NCBI GenBank assembly: GCA_947095535.1
Contig: OX352774.1
Location: 209,486,965-209,550,964 of the forward strand
Source of the DNA: Poecilobothrus nobilitatus
Lineage: Eukaryota; Arthropoda; Insecta; Diptera; Dolichopodidae
Length of the DNA stretch: 64,000 nucleotides
Direction of reading: 5' to 3'
Every line of letters begins with the position of its first letter. Position 1 is the stretch's first letter. A model generated the notes under the pieces. The model was not told where the DNA came from, ran no database searches, and was given only the letters and a program-made list of their open reading frames with translations. This document shows positions 11,401 through 26,680 of this stretch, piece after piece. The position numbers and the translations under genes were made by a program.

Positions 11401-14400
11401 TAAAATTTGTAACTTAATAAACTACAATTTTTTTTCTATTTTTAATAGGATCTTGTTTATGTGCATTCAAATATATTATACAAAAACCATTGTTGTTCAA
11501 GTAGTACTCTAATTCTCGAAAACTTCCTTTTTTTTTTCATTAACATTATAAAAGCTTTCAAGTTTCTTCCTTAATTTTTAACATTCATTTGAAAATTAAA
11601 AGGGTACGAAAACTTAAAAAAAAAATATGGAAAATATTCCTCTAGAGATTTACAAATTAAACACAAAATATATGACGTCTGTAAATTATTTCGTAAGATA
11701 TAAAAAAACATTTTTTGACAAAAATCTTCAAATAAATTTTGAGATATTAAAGAAAAAAAAAAATAAGTTTTTTTTTGTCTTAACTTTCATCTTAACTATT
11801 CCCACAATAACATTTTATTTTCTGAAACAGTGAACAAAAAAAAAAAAAAATACTTTTTTCTTTCTAATAAAGAACAGCAAAACTTAGTCTTTTTTTTTAT
11901 TATTATTCTTTGGAGTCCAATTCGCAATTTAAACCATTTACATTAGAACAAAAAACCAAAAAAAAAGCAAACAGAATACGAATAAGATTAAAAGAGATCT
12001 GATGAAAACTCAAAAAATCGACATATATGTATAAAATAGCAGCCATTCTAGCGCCATCTAAGATATTTATATTTTATTCCTTTTTTTTACATCGAATTCT
12101 AAACAAACAAATATAAAGGACATACATATGTACATTGTTTATGTATGAGTTAATAATAATATGTCTATGTATAACAAATAGTCAAATGTACATTTTGAAA
12201 ATTACTAGCAGTTACAAGTTACAACTTGTACATTTATATGTAAATTTTTTTTTTTTTTTTTCTTTGTTGTAATAAAGGGAAAGACAGTAATATATCAAAA
12301 ATGATGATTATTCAAAAATTGTATAATATTTTTAGTAGATACAAACATATATAAATGTATATGTATATGTATTTATACATTTAAATAAACTCATATGAGT
12401 ATAATAAAATAATATCAGGGATGATATTGAAAAATATTATTTTATCCATAAGTTTATATGAAAGCGAAAAAAATATAAAACAATAAAGATAAAACATAAA
12501 AAATTAGTATAAATTTTTAATTCCTTCAATACTATCCTGTTTTGAAAGATATTTATAAAAACAATATTGCAAGAATATTTAATTAATTTTTTTTTTTTTT
12601 TTTCCACTCGTATAAAAAGCATAGGGCATCCACTAAGCCATTTATTATTCATATTTGACTAAGTTTCAGTTTCTGGAATAATTAATTCCACTATAAGCCG
12701 TTGATTACTCGGCTCTAGCTATTGTATAAGACTATGAAACGTTTCTTTTATTTCTACGCCATCTATTATCTGATACAAGAATTATTGTTTATTATTATTT
12801 TATTATATAGCTACTAGAAGCTCTGTAGCTGGTATGTAAGTACATTTTACGGTCACATAAGATATGGGATACAAAATATCTTGATTACAAGAAAACAAAA
12901 ATATTATGATTGTAAACATACATATTTATGTTATATTATGTTAATGTAGATTTTGTAATAACAAAATCGTATCCTCCAAATATATACTTGTATTCAAAAC
13001 TCAGCAGAATACCATCATACGTAGTGTGTGGCTGAAAACTACTAAATTATAATTATAGATTAAAAAATATGATATTATTTATAATTTATAGGGCATATAT
13101 ACTTAATTAATTAAAAGATAAAAAAAAAAAACATTCTTTAATAAATCCATTTTTTCAGTTATAAATACATCAAAATATAAAATATATTTAAGATCAATAT
13201 TATATGCTTCATGCTTCACATGACAATACACATAGAAAGCTTTTAAATATATATATATATATTTAAAAAAAACAAAATGAGAACTATAAGTATTGAAGGA
13301 TTCAATTGATTGTATATACAATATATATATATATAGTTCAATACTTATAGTTCACATTTTGTTTTTTTTTTCTATGCTTTTTTCCCATTTTAAGGCTTAT
13401 CTATAGACCATTTTAATTTGAATTCAATCAATCTGTTTAATTTGCCGAGAATTCTATTATTTTGTTGAGAAATTAAACATGAAAATGGATGATACATACT
13501 GTGCCTATTATATGATTAATAAAAATCATTAATACAAATATAATTAGAAAATATAATTAGAAGAAGGAAGAATTTAATTAGAAAATTCATAAAATCTAGA
13601 AAAAAATATGTTAATTTTATATCGTCATGTCACAATTTAATTAATTAATATATTATTTAGTCAAAAATAAATAAGAATATATAAAACAAATAAAGTATAA
13701 CTAATTGAATAAATTTTGTATAGTATTTGTATAGTATAGTATTTAAAAACAAAACTCTTGAATCATCATATTCTATATTTTTAATCAAATAATTTGAAAT
13801 CTTTAGTACAAAAATACTGTTTGGCATAATTTGGATTGTGAAAAGTATCGTAAAATATTTGAGAATTATTTTAGAATTTTGATAACTGACAAAATATTAT
13901 ATAGGAAAGATAAAATATTAAAATAAAAAATATTTTACACAGATTAAATACGTATCAAGATTGAGTTAATTTTTTCAAAATAAATTACTTATGGTGGGCC
14001 CAGCTAGTAGTAAAAAAATGCAGAAAATCTAGAATATCATAAAAATAAGTTCGCAATTAGGCATTTAACCAACGGACATTCGGAAAAAAAAAACCTTTGA
14101 GAAATGTATAATTAGAAATTTCCATACTTAACAGCTTTTTCAAATGAATCTACAACGAGCTTGCCTTTTATAAAAACAAAAATTGTGCTTTATCCACTTA
14201 GTACATGGCCTTTTGTTAAGTGTTTTCCTTTTTGGTCAAAACTTTTATTGCTCAATGTCCAGTTTTTAAGTGGAAGTCACGACATGTCACTTATTGAAAG
14301 TCACATTTACTCTAGCGGGGTAGAAGTAAACCTAAAACTATGTCTAAAAAATTCCATAAGAAAACAATTAATATATATTATGTAATGCATATTATTCTTT

Positions 14401-17400
14401 AAATGTCTATACCTAAAATATTTTGTTATACCTTTTGTTTTGCCTCTTTAAAACATATTTGTATAATCTTTAAAACTTTATCAATTAACGTGAAATTAAT
14501 GTTATAACAAAATTATGGTTGAATCTGTTTAAATATAATTTTAAACTAATCAAATTAACTGAACATCACCACTGCCAACAAATAATATATAATATGTATA
14601 TATAAATATTTAAGTTTATTGCTATTCTTAAATTACAATATGGTACTAGAGTAAATTTTAAATAAAAAACCATAAAAATTTATATTTTTCATTCTGACGC
14701 ACAAATATGACTTATGATTTCTGGAAAAATAAAAACAATAAAAAGAATAAAATAAAGCACATACATTCAAATAAGAAAATATTAATAAAAGTAAAAAAAA
14801 ACAAAAAACATTTTATATTTTCTTTTTTTTTTTTGTTTTTTTTTTTGCAAACGCAAACAAAAGAAGAAAAAAAATTAGGACAAAGGCCAAGGACATAATA
14901 TGTTGTTTCATTCTCTTTTTGCTTGCCTCTTTTGTCTAATTTGTTTTTATTTTTTTTTTTGTTTCAATTTCAATTCTTGTAAAAAAAGTTTTATCTGATT
15001 TTTTGTTTGGTTTTTTTTTTTTGGTATAGTCTTGTGGTGATTGTTGAAAATACCAACAAAATAATTTTGTTGATGGAATGATGAAAACAAAAAAAAAAGA
15101 AAAAACAAGACATAATTATGGTTTTTCTTCATAATATAATCTCAATTGTTATTTTCTATCCAAGTATGGTTTAAACGTAAGAGCCAGAACAGAGAAACAA
15201 AGTGGGATGTGTAATAGGTGGTATAGAACAAAGTAATGGTACAAATTTTTCTTGTTTGTATATTATCAATTAAGTAATTTTTATGAAGCATCTGAAGGTT
15301 TTATTTTATTTTTGTTTATTCTTGGTTAGGTATTTATTTCACTGTTGGATATTTACCACAATATGGTGGTTTTTTATTTTTTTTTTTTTTTTATTTTTCT
15401 TCGTCATTTCATTTGTGCCAATGGGCAAATTCTATTTTTAGATATAACCGAAAAAAAAAAAACTAAATTAAGGAAAAACAGTTTTTGTTCTTTCTAATTT
15501 AAGTTTTAAATTTTTTTCCTGGTTTTTTTTCTAATATAAAATTTTTGTTTGCAAAAAAAAAAAAAAAAAAAATTTGTTTTTTATATTAGTTCTGAAATAA
15601 ATTAAAATTTCATTTTCTATGAACACAAATAAAGCTTTTTTTGTTCTTGCCGATTTAATTCAAATATAAAAATAAAAAAATATTGTTTTAAGGGTTTTTA
15701 TTCCAACCAAATAAGAAAAGTATTTTAATCGTAAAAAACCTTGACCTAAGAATTTTAATTATTTCTGATGTATTGAATACAAATTTTAGAATTATGTTTG
15801 TAAACGTATATCTGGTAAGTGTTATATGAAGCTCAATTTGATTCTATACATATATTTTACTATACATGAACACCACCATTCAAACATATTTATTTTCAAT
15901 GTTTATTAAATCGGTAATTTCAAAAATAAAACACAAAAATATAAGTCAGATTTTTTTTACAAAAATCCCCTTTGTATTGTAATCAATTAAATCCTTAAAA
16001 GTAGACATATCTTTTGTGTTAAAATCACATTTTTAATATTTACCCAGCTTAATATAGACTGCCCTGATTATTAGACATTCATTGCAAAAATGACTTATAA
16101 ATCATTAACTTATGATGTTTTTATCAGTATTCATTACTAATTTAAATTCTTCTCTTATAATTTAAAAAAAAAAATTTTGTTTTAAACTGAAATGATTAGT
16201 GAAGCAAATTAAAATAATATTTTCAACACTTAGCAGTTGAAGTTGTTATATAAAATAATAATAAAAATATTTAACAAATTAAAATGTAATTTAATCCTCT
16301 CATATTGAATATTCGATATTATATAAAGTTTAAAAATAAAATTCTATAAATTAATAGAATCATTATGGAAAATTCCTACATCCATATACCTATCATTAAA
16401 ATTAAAATCTAAAATTAAACTTTTAATACTTAAATTCTTAAGAAATAAATAGAAAATCCTTTAATATTGTAATCATAACAAATTCAATTTTTTTTTTTGT
16501 CCCAACAATCAATTTCTTTTATTTTTAGATTAATTGTTTATTTTATTCCAATTTCCTTCCCACACACATATAAATATGTAATTTTATTTCATTTTCCCTA
16601 TTAAAATATGTGGGGTAAAAAAATAAAATAAAATACACATTCACATACACATTCACGTTCATAAAAAAAATAGAATGACAGAAACTCATTAAAATCTAGA
16701 AGAGTCAAGAAAAAAAAATATTACAAAATCATCATCAATGCCATTGCATATTGGTTTGTATTATCCTGAATTTGGTGACAATTAAAATAACTTTAAACAT
16801 ACTGTACTCTAATATATGTTAGAATGTTAATTATATATATATAAGTAGTCTATGTATATATATATATGGTATGGCACAATTTAAATCCTTAAAATCTCTA
16901 TAATAACTATAAGAAATAGTTTTGAAATAAAAAAAAAAAAACTATTAATTTTATATCATTTTTAAAAAGTACAGTACTTTACAAAACTTTTCATATATTT
17001 TTAATATGTACATACAAAAACATTATAAGGGAATGTAACCAAAAACAACTTACAATTATCTGGAAATTTTAAAATCCTGTTTTGTAAGTTAGTGAGTTAT
17101 AGGAACAATTTTATAAGTAATTAGTTACAAAATACCATTCGTCATACCATTGACTCAAATACGCTATCAGTTTCACAGCACTCGTATACTAATAGTAGGT
17201 CAATAGAAATTACCTTAATACCTAGTACCTATTATTGAAAAATCTTTGCTCTTCCAAGAATTCACCACAGTTACTTTTCTATAGATATTGAGGGGTTTTT
17301 TAACAATGTCAAGCCATAAGGTAATTACCGAAACTATTACTTCTCTTGATATCGACTTAGAACTCGAAGTACTAACGAATCATCTGCTTACTAGTAGAAT

Positions 17401-20400
17401 TTTTAATGCAAAAATGGGGGAGTCTCAAGAAATAGAAATGTGTCAGTTGAAGTATACCACAAGGTCATATTTTATCTCCCTTTCTATTGGAACCTAGTGG
17501 TTAATAAATTGTTAGGAATCTTTGACGGAGAAGAACAACCTTACAGCCATCGTTGTCTCTGGAAATCACATAAACCAAATACTTACTAATATTTCTAAAT
17601 GGACTATATCTAACAATTTTATATCATTTTTAAAAAAATATAGTAGATACTTAAATTTTCATATAATTTAATAGTTTTAAAATTTAAAGTATCTCAAGTA
17701 TTTTATATACCTACATACGTTAATTTTAAATAACCACTAAATTAAAATAAAGAATAATATTAAAAATTTTTAAAAATACTGTTATGTATTAAAATATCAT
17801 GAAAATCAAAAAAAAAAATATCTAAACAAACAAACAAAAGAAACGTATAAAAAATAAATTCATGAACTATCACATTCATATCATAATATTTTATTTTCAT
17901 CCTTAGTATCTTTTTTATTATATAAATGTGACATTATAATAATCGTTACAGAATAATCAAGAGAATACCAACAAAATAACAATAAATAGTTATCATTATC
18001 GTTAATATAATAATAGTAGTTTCTTAGTTTTTTTTTGTTTTTTTTTTGTTTTTTGTTTTTCCACATATTAGATATCGTTAATAAATTTTGAAAGAATTCA
18101 GTAATTGCATAAAAAGGATATATATAGAAAATTTTATATAAAAATAACGCCCGCCTATTATAGATAATCAAATTCTTATTTAATCTTAAATTAATTATGA
18201 AGGTTGATGGTGTAATTTTTTTATATCCTAATTTTAATTTTTTTAATTAACACTTTCCTTTACAACAAAGCAATTAAATTCTTTCAATACCTTCCCCAAT
18301 CTCTACAATTAAAGGATATAAAGTAATAATGTTTTTTTTTCTTTTGTATTTAGAAATATTTCTGATACGATAAATTAAGGACATCTTAATTTATTCTAAT
18401 TTTGGAAGAATAAAAAAGTATCACATCTTTTTAATTATACAAGAAAAATTTTACCTCAACGATAAAAGATTAAATGAAAATAATTTAGTTAGTTATAATG
18501 TAATTTTTATGCAATTTAACTTAATTAGTTGTTTTAATATATTTTGTATATTTAATTCTATAGTTATTAATTTCAATGGGAAAAAAAGCAATTGAACAAA
18601 CTTTAATTTAAAGATAAAGGATAGATAAGATAAAGAATAGATATTTTTTTTTTTCAGAAATAGATAAACAAAACAGTGACTACCAGACATAAATTCAATT
18701 TTCTGAATATTGTATTTAAAAGAAAAATTAAATAATTCAAACCAATGCACGAAAAAAAAATAAAAAAAAATTTATTTGTTTTTTTTTATTCATATTTTAT
18801 ATCCCTTACATATACATATATATATATACATATATATATAAATCTATTCATACTTACATAATTGTATACTCATGTTTAAATATTAAATTTGCTTTAAATC
18901 TGTCTCGGATATGAATACAGGAAATAAAAATTAATTTTATCACACTTTTATATTTTATTGGTTACACAGGGACATTTTTAGGATTTTTTTTTTTTTTTTT
19001 TAAACCCAATTATAGTATATATAGATCAACTAACTTATTATGAGTATAATATTATCAAATTATATTTTTAATTGAATAAGGCTTTAAATAATTTCAAAAT
19101 GATAACTATTAGAAGAGAAATTATTTTTAAAATAAAAATAAATATTAAAATATTTATTCATAAAAATTCAGTAAAATAAAATAATATGTATATATTATTT
19201 TTCAGAAATAGAAAAAAAATTTAGATTTATTTTATTTTTTTTTCTAAAAAACTAAAATTTTTAATTAAAATCTAAAAACTTTTATTTTTTAATGGAATTT
19301 GAAAAGAGAAATTATTCAAAAAAAAATATATAAATATATATAGATACATAATATATATATTTTATTATTTTTATTCTGAAAAAAAAATTTTAGTGTAGAA
19401 AAGTTTAAAATATACTATCCAACATTTTTTCAAAATTTATATTAAAAAAGTTTTTATTTTATTTAATCACATTGAATAGACCCATTGAATTGACCCCACT
19501 CCAAAAAATTTCGCTTCAATTTTCTATTAAAAATATACTGAAAAAAAAGGATACTAGATATATACTAAATGTCTTGTTTACTTTTGCATTCAATGATGCA
19601 ATTTTTAAATATAAATATATATATATACATATATATAATAAATTTTAAACAAAATTATATATAAAATTTAGTTTAAAAACTTTTTTCATTCCATTATTTT
19701 TTTTATATTTTAAGATTTTAAAATGAATGACTGCACTTTATGTCAACGATTTGTCAAGTTGAATAGAAAAAATTTTTAATATTTCCATTGCAATTAAATT
19801 TAAAAGGATAATACTGTATATATTTACTACTTATAATATAAATATTATTTTTATATATGTATATATGTTTTATTAGATCAAATTTAAGAGATTTGAGATT
19901 AAATTTTGAATTTCCTGGATTAAAAATAATATCCTAAAAACAAAAAAAAAAAATAAATATTTAGTGAATGCAAATTTAATGCTATATAATATTTCTATTG
20001 TATTTTTAGGAAATATATTTAATAAAAATTTATAAAATAAATAAAAATTTTATTATTTAATATAAAGTAAAATATTTGTTTTTTTTTTTTTGCAATAAAA
20101 GCCCATCAAAATCCTTTGTTTAAACTTTATAATCAAAAAATAAAATTTTTGAAATAAAAATAAGACAATTTGTTTAAGTCATTATTTTTTTTTTTTTGAT
20201 AAATAATTATCCGAATACATTTTTTTAGTACTCTGTGACATAAATGTGAACAGGAAATCACACAGCCTTTTCTTTTCAGGCGCGGCTGTAAATGTCGTAA
20301 GGAGGAAGAACTCTTACGTCGTGTGTGGGATTCGAACCCACACTTTCTCGGTGTTTACAGCGTATTTTATACGCTCTTACTCAGCAAAGCCCACCGAAGC

Positions 20401-23400
20401 TCCTTCCGAATATATATAAGTTGTTATTTTAATTAATTTTCATTTCAGGAAGAAATACAATTTTTACCATTTTAAATTTTCATATTAAATTTAATATTTT
20501 CCTTTTATTATATGAAATTTTACTTCCTTTTCAATACTATTTTTTTTTTTGATTTTAATATTTTTAGCTTAAAATTATTAAATTTTTACTTTTCATTTTT
20601 TTTTTTTTTGTTTTTATTTTATTTTATTTATTATTTTTTTTTTTTTTTTTTTTTGTTTTGTTAAGGATTAAACATTATTATATATGTCAAACCCTTTACA
20701 TACATATTCAAATTAAATAAAGTATCAAACCACTTTAAGAATCCCTCTTAAATATTCTTAAAGAAAGGCGTATAAAAACATATGCCTCATCAAAAATTTA
20801 CAATAATTTTCATTGTAAGAAAATTTTCAACTTGAAAACAGAAGAAAAAAAAAATAAAAACAATAAAAAAGAAAAAATATGTTATATAACAAATTGAATG
20901 AACTAATCTTAAGAATATTGCTCATCTTAGTTCCTCAATACAATAGAAATGAATAGAATGGAGAAAAAAGTAAAGTAAAATATATAAAATATTATCAACA
21001 TAAATTATTGTTTAACATCCTAAGTATTATTTAAAAAGTATATATATGATATTTAATAAGGAGCTTGTTTTTTTTTTTTAATTAATTTAAAGTATGCCAA
21101 TATAACTAATTAAGCAGGTTCTATTCAGAATTAATTTTCAGAAGTCTTACAAAAATTAAAAATAAAGTTCTTCTTAATTGATTTTCATTAAGATTAGAAA
21201 AAAAATAAAATAAGGATTCCTCTATATTAATTTATTATATAGAAATTTTTTGAATTTTTTGAAACCATAAATTTTAATATAATATTAAAATTTTTAAAAT
21301 GTATTTTTATGATTTTTTTCTACGAAATATCATTTAACGAAAATTGATTTTTGGAATACCAAAATTAGAAATAAAAATATTCATTTTCTACTTTATCGTC
21401 ATCTTAATAGAGCCTATAATGTAATACATTCCCAAAATATTATATGGAAGCGTAACGAAATACCAATTACCATTATATCGAAATTTTAAAATTCTGTTGA
21501 CGAAAATAATATTTTTTAAAAGATCGCTCTTTTAAAGATCACATTTTTAAAGATCGTTATTTAAAAGGTCGTTCTGGCTTAAAAGTACGCTAATAGTCGT
21601 TTTGTTTTTCATAATGAGGAATAATATAGCGTTCACTATTTAAACCGCTATATAATCAAAATAATTATGTTAAATAATAATTAAAAGGACTTTAATAGAA
21701 GGTTACAAAATGAGCATAATACGAAAATTTTGAGTCGATTATAAAATAAGGTTAATACGCTTTTTCCAGAATACATATTTCCAAAATTTGGAAATAGAAG
21801 AAATATTATAAATAGTTGGTTACAAAATTAGGATCATATAACTTTTCCAGAGTGAATAAGTATATAATATGTATAACATACGTGATACGTGTATGTTATA
21901 CATGTTATATATAAACTATTATATTTAAAAAAAAAACAAAATATAAAAATATTTCTTTTCTGTAAACTGTAAAACAAAACTTGCTTAAAAATGCTAACCA
22001 TTTAAAAGCAACCTTTTAAAAAGTGACTTTTTGTAAATCATCCTTTCGAAAAACTAGTTTTTGATAAAACAAAATTTCAGTAAACGTCGTTTCGTATAGG
22101 AGACCCATTATATATTTAAATATGTATTCTATATGAATGTAATGTAATGAAGGCTCATATCCTTTTTCCATAAAAATCTTCAAAAATGTTGTATAACTCT
22201 TAAAAGTTATCTTATATACATATAAAATTGTTCAAGTAATGATACTACTAAAGTATATTACATATAATTTTGGTATAATTCAATTTAAAAAAAAAAAACA
22301 ATTCTTTACAAAAATTGATAATCAATTTAATTTTATTTTAAAAACGTTACAAAAAGGAGTAGATAACAAATAAAAAAAAATATATACAAAAGGATATTTA
22401 AAAATCTTTATAATACCATAAGAAAAATTCTGATATAAATATAACATTTTTGGTAGAGTAACAGAAAAGAGTTTAGTTACAATAAAAAAAGAGAAAATGT
22501 GATGAAGTCATTAGTAAAGCCCAAAAAGAAAAAATCAAGAATTACAAATTTTAACCAAATGATTTTACATGGTTTTACATGGATTTAATTTTTTGATTTA
22601 TATTTGCCTTACCTAATTCACATCACATTTTTAATTTTTTTATTTTTTATGTTTTATAGCGAAAACGCTATATATTTAAAAAAAAAATCAGACAAATACG
22701 TATTTATTATATACATATTTATTATGTATTAAAAATCATTTGTTATGAACGGTGCAGTGACATAACTCCCGAGGAAATAAAGCCCGCGGACGTTATTTCC
22801 TCTTTGAATTGGAATTAAAGCCCATAATTAAAAAGAATTAAAACTGGCGGACTTTAATTCCTTTTGAATTGGAATTAAGACCCACACTATTTTTTGTTAT
22901 TAAAAGAAGAGAGTAATAGAAAATGTAGAGCAAACGCATTAGGAGTGACTTTAGAATTATAGATAAAAATTGGAATTTCACTTTTTTCCAGAATATTTAC
23001 TAATATGTATATGTGCGAGATTCTGAATTGGAGAGAATTTTTAGAGTTTGTTACTAAATCAGGGTTATATACTTTCTTATTTCTAAAATATGTATATAAG
23101 TAATACTCCTATTATCAGGGATTTTGGGAGGGATTTTAGAATTGAATTCAAAATCAGGATTATAGGCCTTTTACAGAATATCTAGATATATGCATATGTG
23201 AGTTTTTAATTAGGAGGGTTATATACATATTCTCAAAAAAGCGTATAACCATGATTTTGTAACCAACTCTAAAATCTCTCCTAATTCAGAAACTCACATA
23301 TGCATATATCTAAATATTCTGTAAAAGGCGTATAATCCTGACTTTGAATTGAATTCTAAAATCCCTCTCAAAATCCCTGAGGCCTTAACAATGAGACAAA

Positions 23401-26400
23401 AGTCCCATGGGACTTCGGTCTCATTGAAGTGAGTGAAAAGTGGCACTGGCACTTCTGACATGTCACCAAATAAAATTCAGTCAAATGAAATACAGACTCA
23501 TGATAGTAACCTTTGTGTTAATCAGCGGGCTTTAATTCTCTTTCGAAATGGACTTAAAGCCCACGTTCTAGTGGAATTAAGACCCGAGGGCTTTAATTCT
23601 TTTTTGAAAAGGATTTAATGGCCACGGGCGTTAATTTTAAAAGTTTTGGAATTAAATCCCACGGACATTATTTCCTTGGGCCTTTTGTCACTGCACCGTT
23701 ATGAACATCATTTTTTATACACAGACTTAACTATCATTTGTTATATATAGTTAACTTGATCTTTTTAACTAACAATTTAATCAGTGTGTGATGATTGAAA
23801 ATAAATAACATATATATTTTATATACATTAATAGTTAATTTATATATTTTATGTTTATAATTATATACTTCATTAATCAAATAATATTCTGTACATATGT
23901 ATTCAACCTCTTAATGATTACGTCAAAAACACCCACAAACATTATACCTATGAGCATAAGACAAAAAAAAATATGTTTTTTTTAACAAGTGTTTAATTCC
24001 ATAAATTTCTAATCATTAAATTTATGCTTTAAAAGATTTAACTAAAGCCACCCTAAAACATATCAGATAATTGATAGATAATTTATCTAGAAATAATGAA
24101 ATTGCTTATATTAAATAGTTTACATTTATGTTATTATTATGTTCGTAAAATAATTTTGTAACGATTGAGTTATGTGTAGATCGATTAATTTTTTTTTTAA
24201 CAGAAATTTAAAGGAATCAAACAAAAATTATAGTATTAAGAATTTGAATGTTCTTGAAGAAATTTATTTTCTAATTTACTTTTATTTGAATTTTCCGCTT
24301 TTTTAAACAAATCTCCTTTATGTAACTCAATTGCGTTTGGTCTCTAGATATCTATGTTTAGTTTTGCCGAACCAATTTTTAAGACTGTTTAAAATACTAT
24401 TATACTATTATAAACCATTATAAATAAAGTGTTCTTTACCGTTAACTTACAAAAAATATCACGTAACAGTATAATCTATGTTCTAAATATCTTTCTATAA
24501 TATTACAAAATTTTAATCCTTAAAAAATTTTTAAAACTGTTAATCAATTTTAATCGATTGTTACAATAACTAAAATTAAATATATAAATTTTCTTATACG
24601 TATCACACACTGTACTCATTCATTAACCTTCTAATTAAAAATTTATATAACATGAAAAATATAACAAAAATAAAAAATGCCTTTTGCAAAATATTAAATC
24701 CTTTGGGTATACATACATGGAAAATTTGTTTTTACTTGTTCTTTTTTTTTTTTTTTTTGTGTAACACAAAATATAATTATATTTTATAGAAAATGTTTTT
24801 CTGATATTCCCAGGATGTCAGTTAATATATTATAAAAGGAAAGATACAAAAATACAAAAATAGAAAGAAGAATAAAAAAAATGAAATTCTTGAAAGACTT
24901 TCTTAAAGCGTATAATACGTTTTCCTTTTCCCTGCTTTTTTTTTTGTGTTACTTAGCGTACATGGGAAAAGATTAGCAGTAAACTTTATATTTAACTTAT
25001 ATAATAAAATGTATTTATAAGAATTTAAAAAAAAAAAAAAACAGTATATAAAGAGATAATCGTATAAAAATGTCCTTATACACCAATAAAACCTTGATTA
25101 ATTAACCTGAACATGGAATATTTATTTGTATAACTACAGTATAATTTGTTATATTTTTTCATTCTTATTATTAGTGATACTTTAAAATTGTAGGTCAAAT
25201 TCAATGATACTGAATAATATATATATATATACATAAGTACAGGTATAATAATTTCTTCATTAAATACTAAAAAGATAATCCTTCGAAATTAATTCGAAAT
25301 ATAAGAAAAATAGATAAAAACGAGATAAAATATAGAATTGACTATGTCAACTATAAGATACCGAAGGAAAGAAAAGAGTGTAGATTTGACTGCTCCAACT
25401 CTAAGATATTGGCAAAGAAATAATCATTTTCATACAAAAAAAATAAAGTATTATAACAGTTACTCGAACACATCCGTTGAACATACCTTTATTTCAATAG
25501 CGAAACTGCCATTTACATTAAAATGAAATGGTAAAAACTTCAGAATCCTAGGTCAATTATATTTTGAGTTATCGTGCGGTCGGCCGGACAGATTCACTCA
25601 TCTAAATTGACTAAAAATTCATTCCTGAGCAAAAATATATATTATACTTTTCCATATTTATCTCAACACCCTTAAGCTGTCATAAAAGTAATGGGAATTT
25701 ATCATATCCTTAAACTATATATTTATATTCGGAAATAATAAATACTATTAGGAATGATAAAAAATTTAAGGCCTAGAAATATGTAATACAAAAAATAAGA
25801 ATTCTAGAATAGTGTCTAGTTGTAATTTTTTCAAATGTTTTATTTTATTCTTAATCTTGTAAAATTAAACTAAATCAATAACTAACCTGTTATTTAAATA
25901 CATGCATGTTTGATTTTATTTGGGTTTCTACTCTTATATTTTAATTTTTTTATGTGCTTAATATCAAATAAATATAAAGTATATATTCTAAAAATATACA
26001 CTGGTTTTTTTTTCAATAACAACTATACGCAAGCTTTTATTCTTTTCTAATGTACTAAAAAAGTCATATACTAAATCGTAAAACTTTTTATTTAATAAAA
26101 TCTTTTAAAATATGATACAAGTTGAAGAAAGATCGAAGATGGTAATTTCGATGGATATTCTGAAATCGTACAGCTTTAAAAATAGATTTTTTTTATATTT
26201 GTTGCCCTTCTTGGTTTATTGCCTAACAATAAATATAATTACTTTACTGTTATGTATTTTTTTGTTTTTATTTTATTCGAGGGTAGGTGGGAGTCATCGA
26301 AAGACACTATAGAGGAGTAAAAACGAGTACGAGTTCTCTATGAGTGTGTGGGATTTTAACCCACTAAACACCAACTCATTTTTTTAATCAACCAATAGGT

Positions 26401-26646
26401 TATACGACCTTTAGTACTTCATGTACTGCCTGGTCAGAGGAAATTCAGTTAGGAAATGAAAATTGTTTTCAAATAATCATAACTGACAGAATTTAAAAAA
26501 AAAATTGCACCAAAGAAATCAAAGAATAACCAAGAACTAAATATGATTTTCGAAATGATAAATTTATTGCTCTTCAACATGAATATTTCAAAACTTGGTT
26601 TTCAAAAAATTATACTTAACATTTAATATTGAAAATACGTAAGTAC

Positions 26647-26680
<34 letters not shown>

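Noticed and set aside
23433..23618. 61-codon frame inside FB-4
   Set aside because: It falls entirely in the subrepeats of a non-coding element and has no motif.
25338..25526. 62-codon plus-strand frame
   Set aside because: Composition is only slightly less A+T-rich than its surroundings; no similarity, start context or splice signals.
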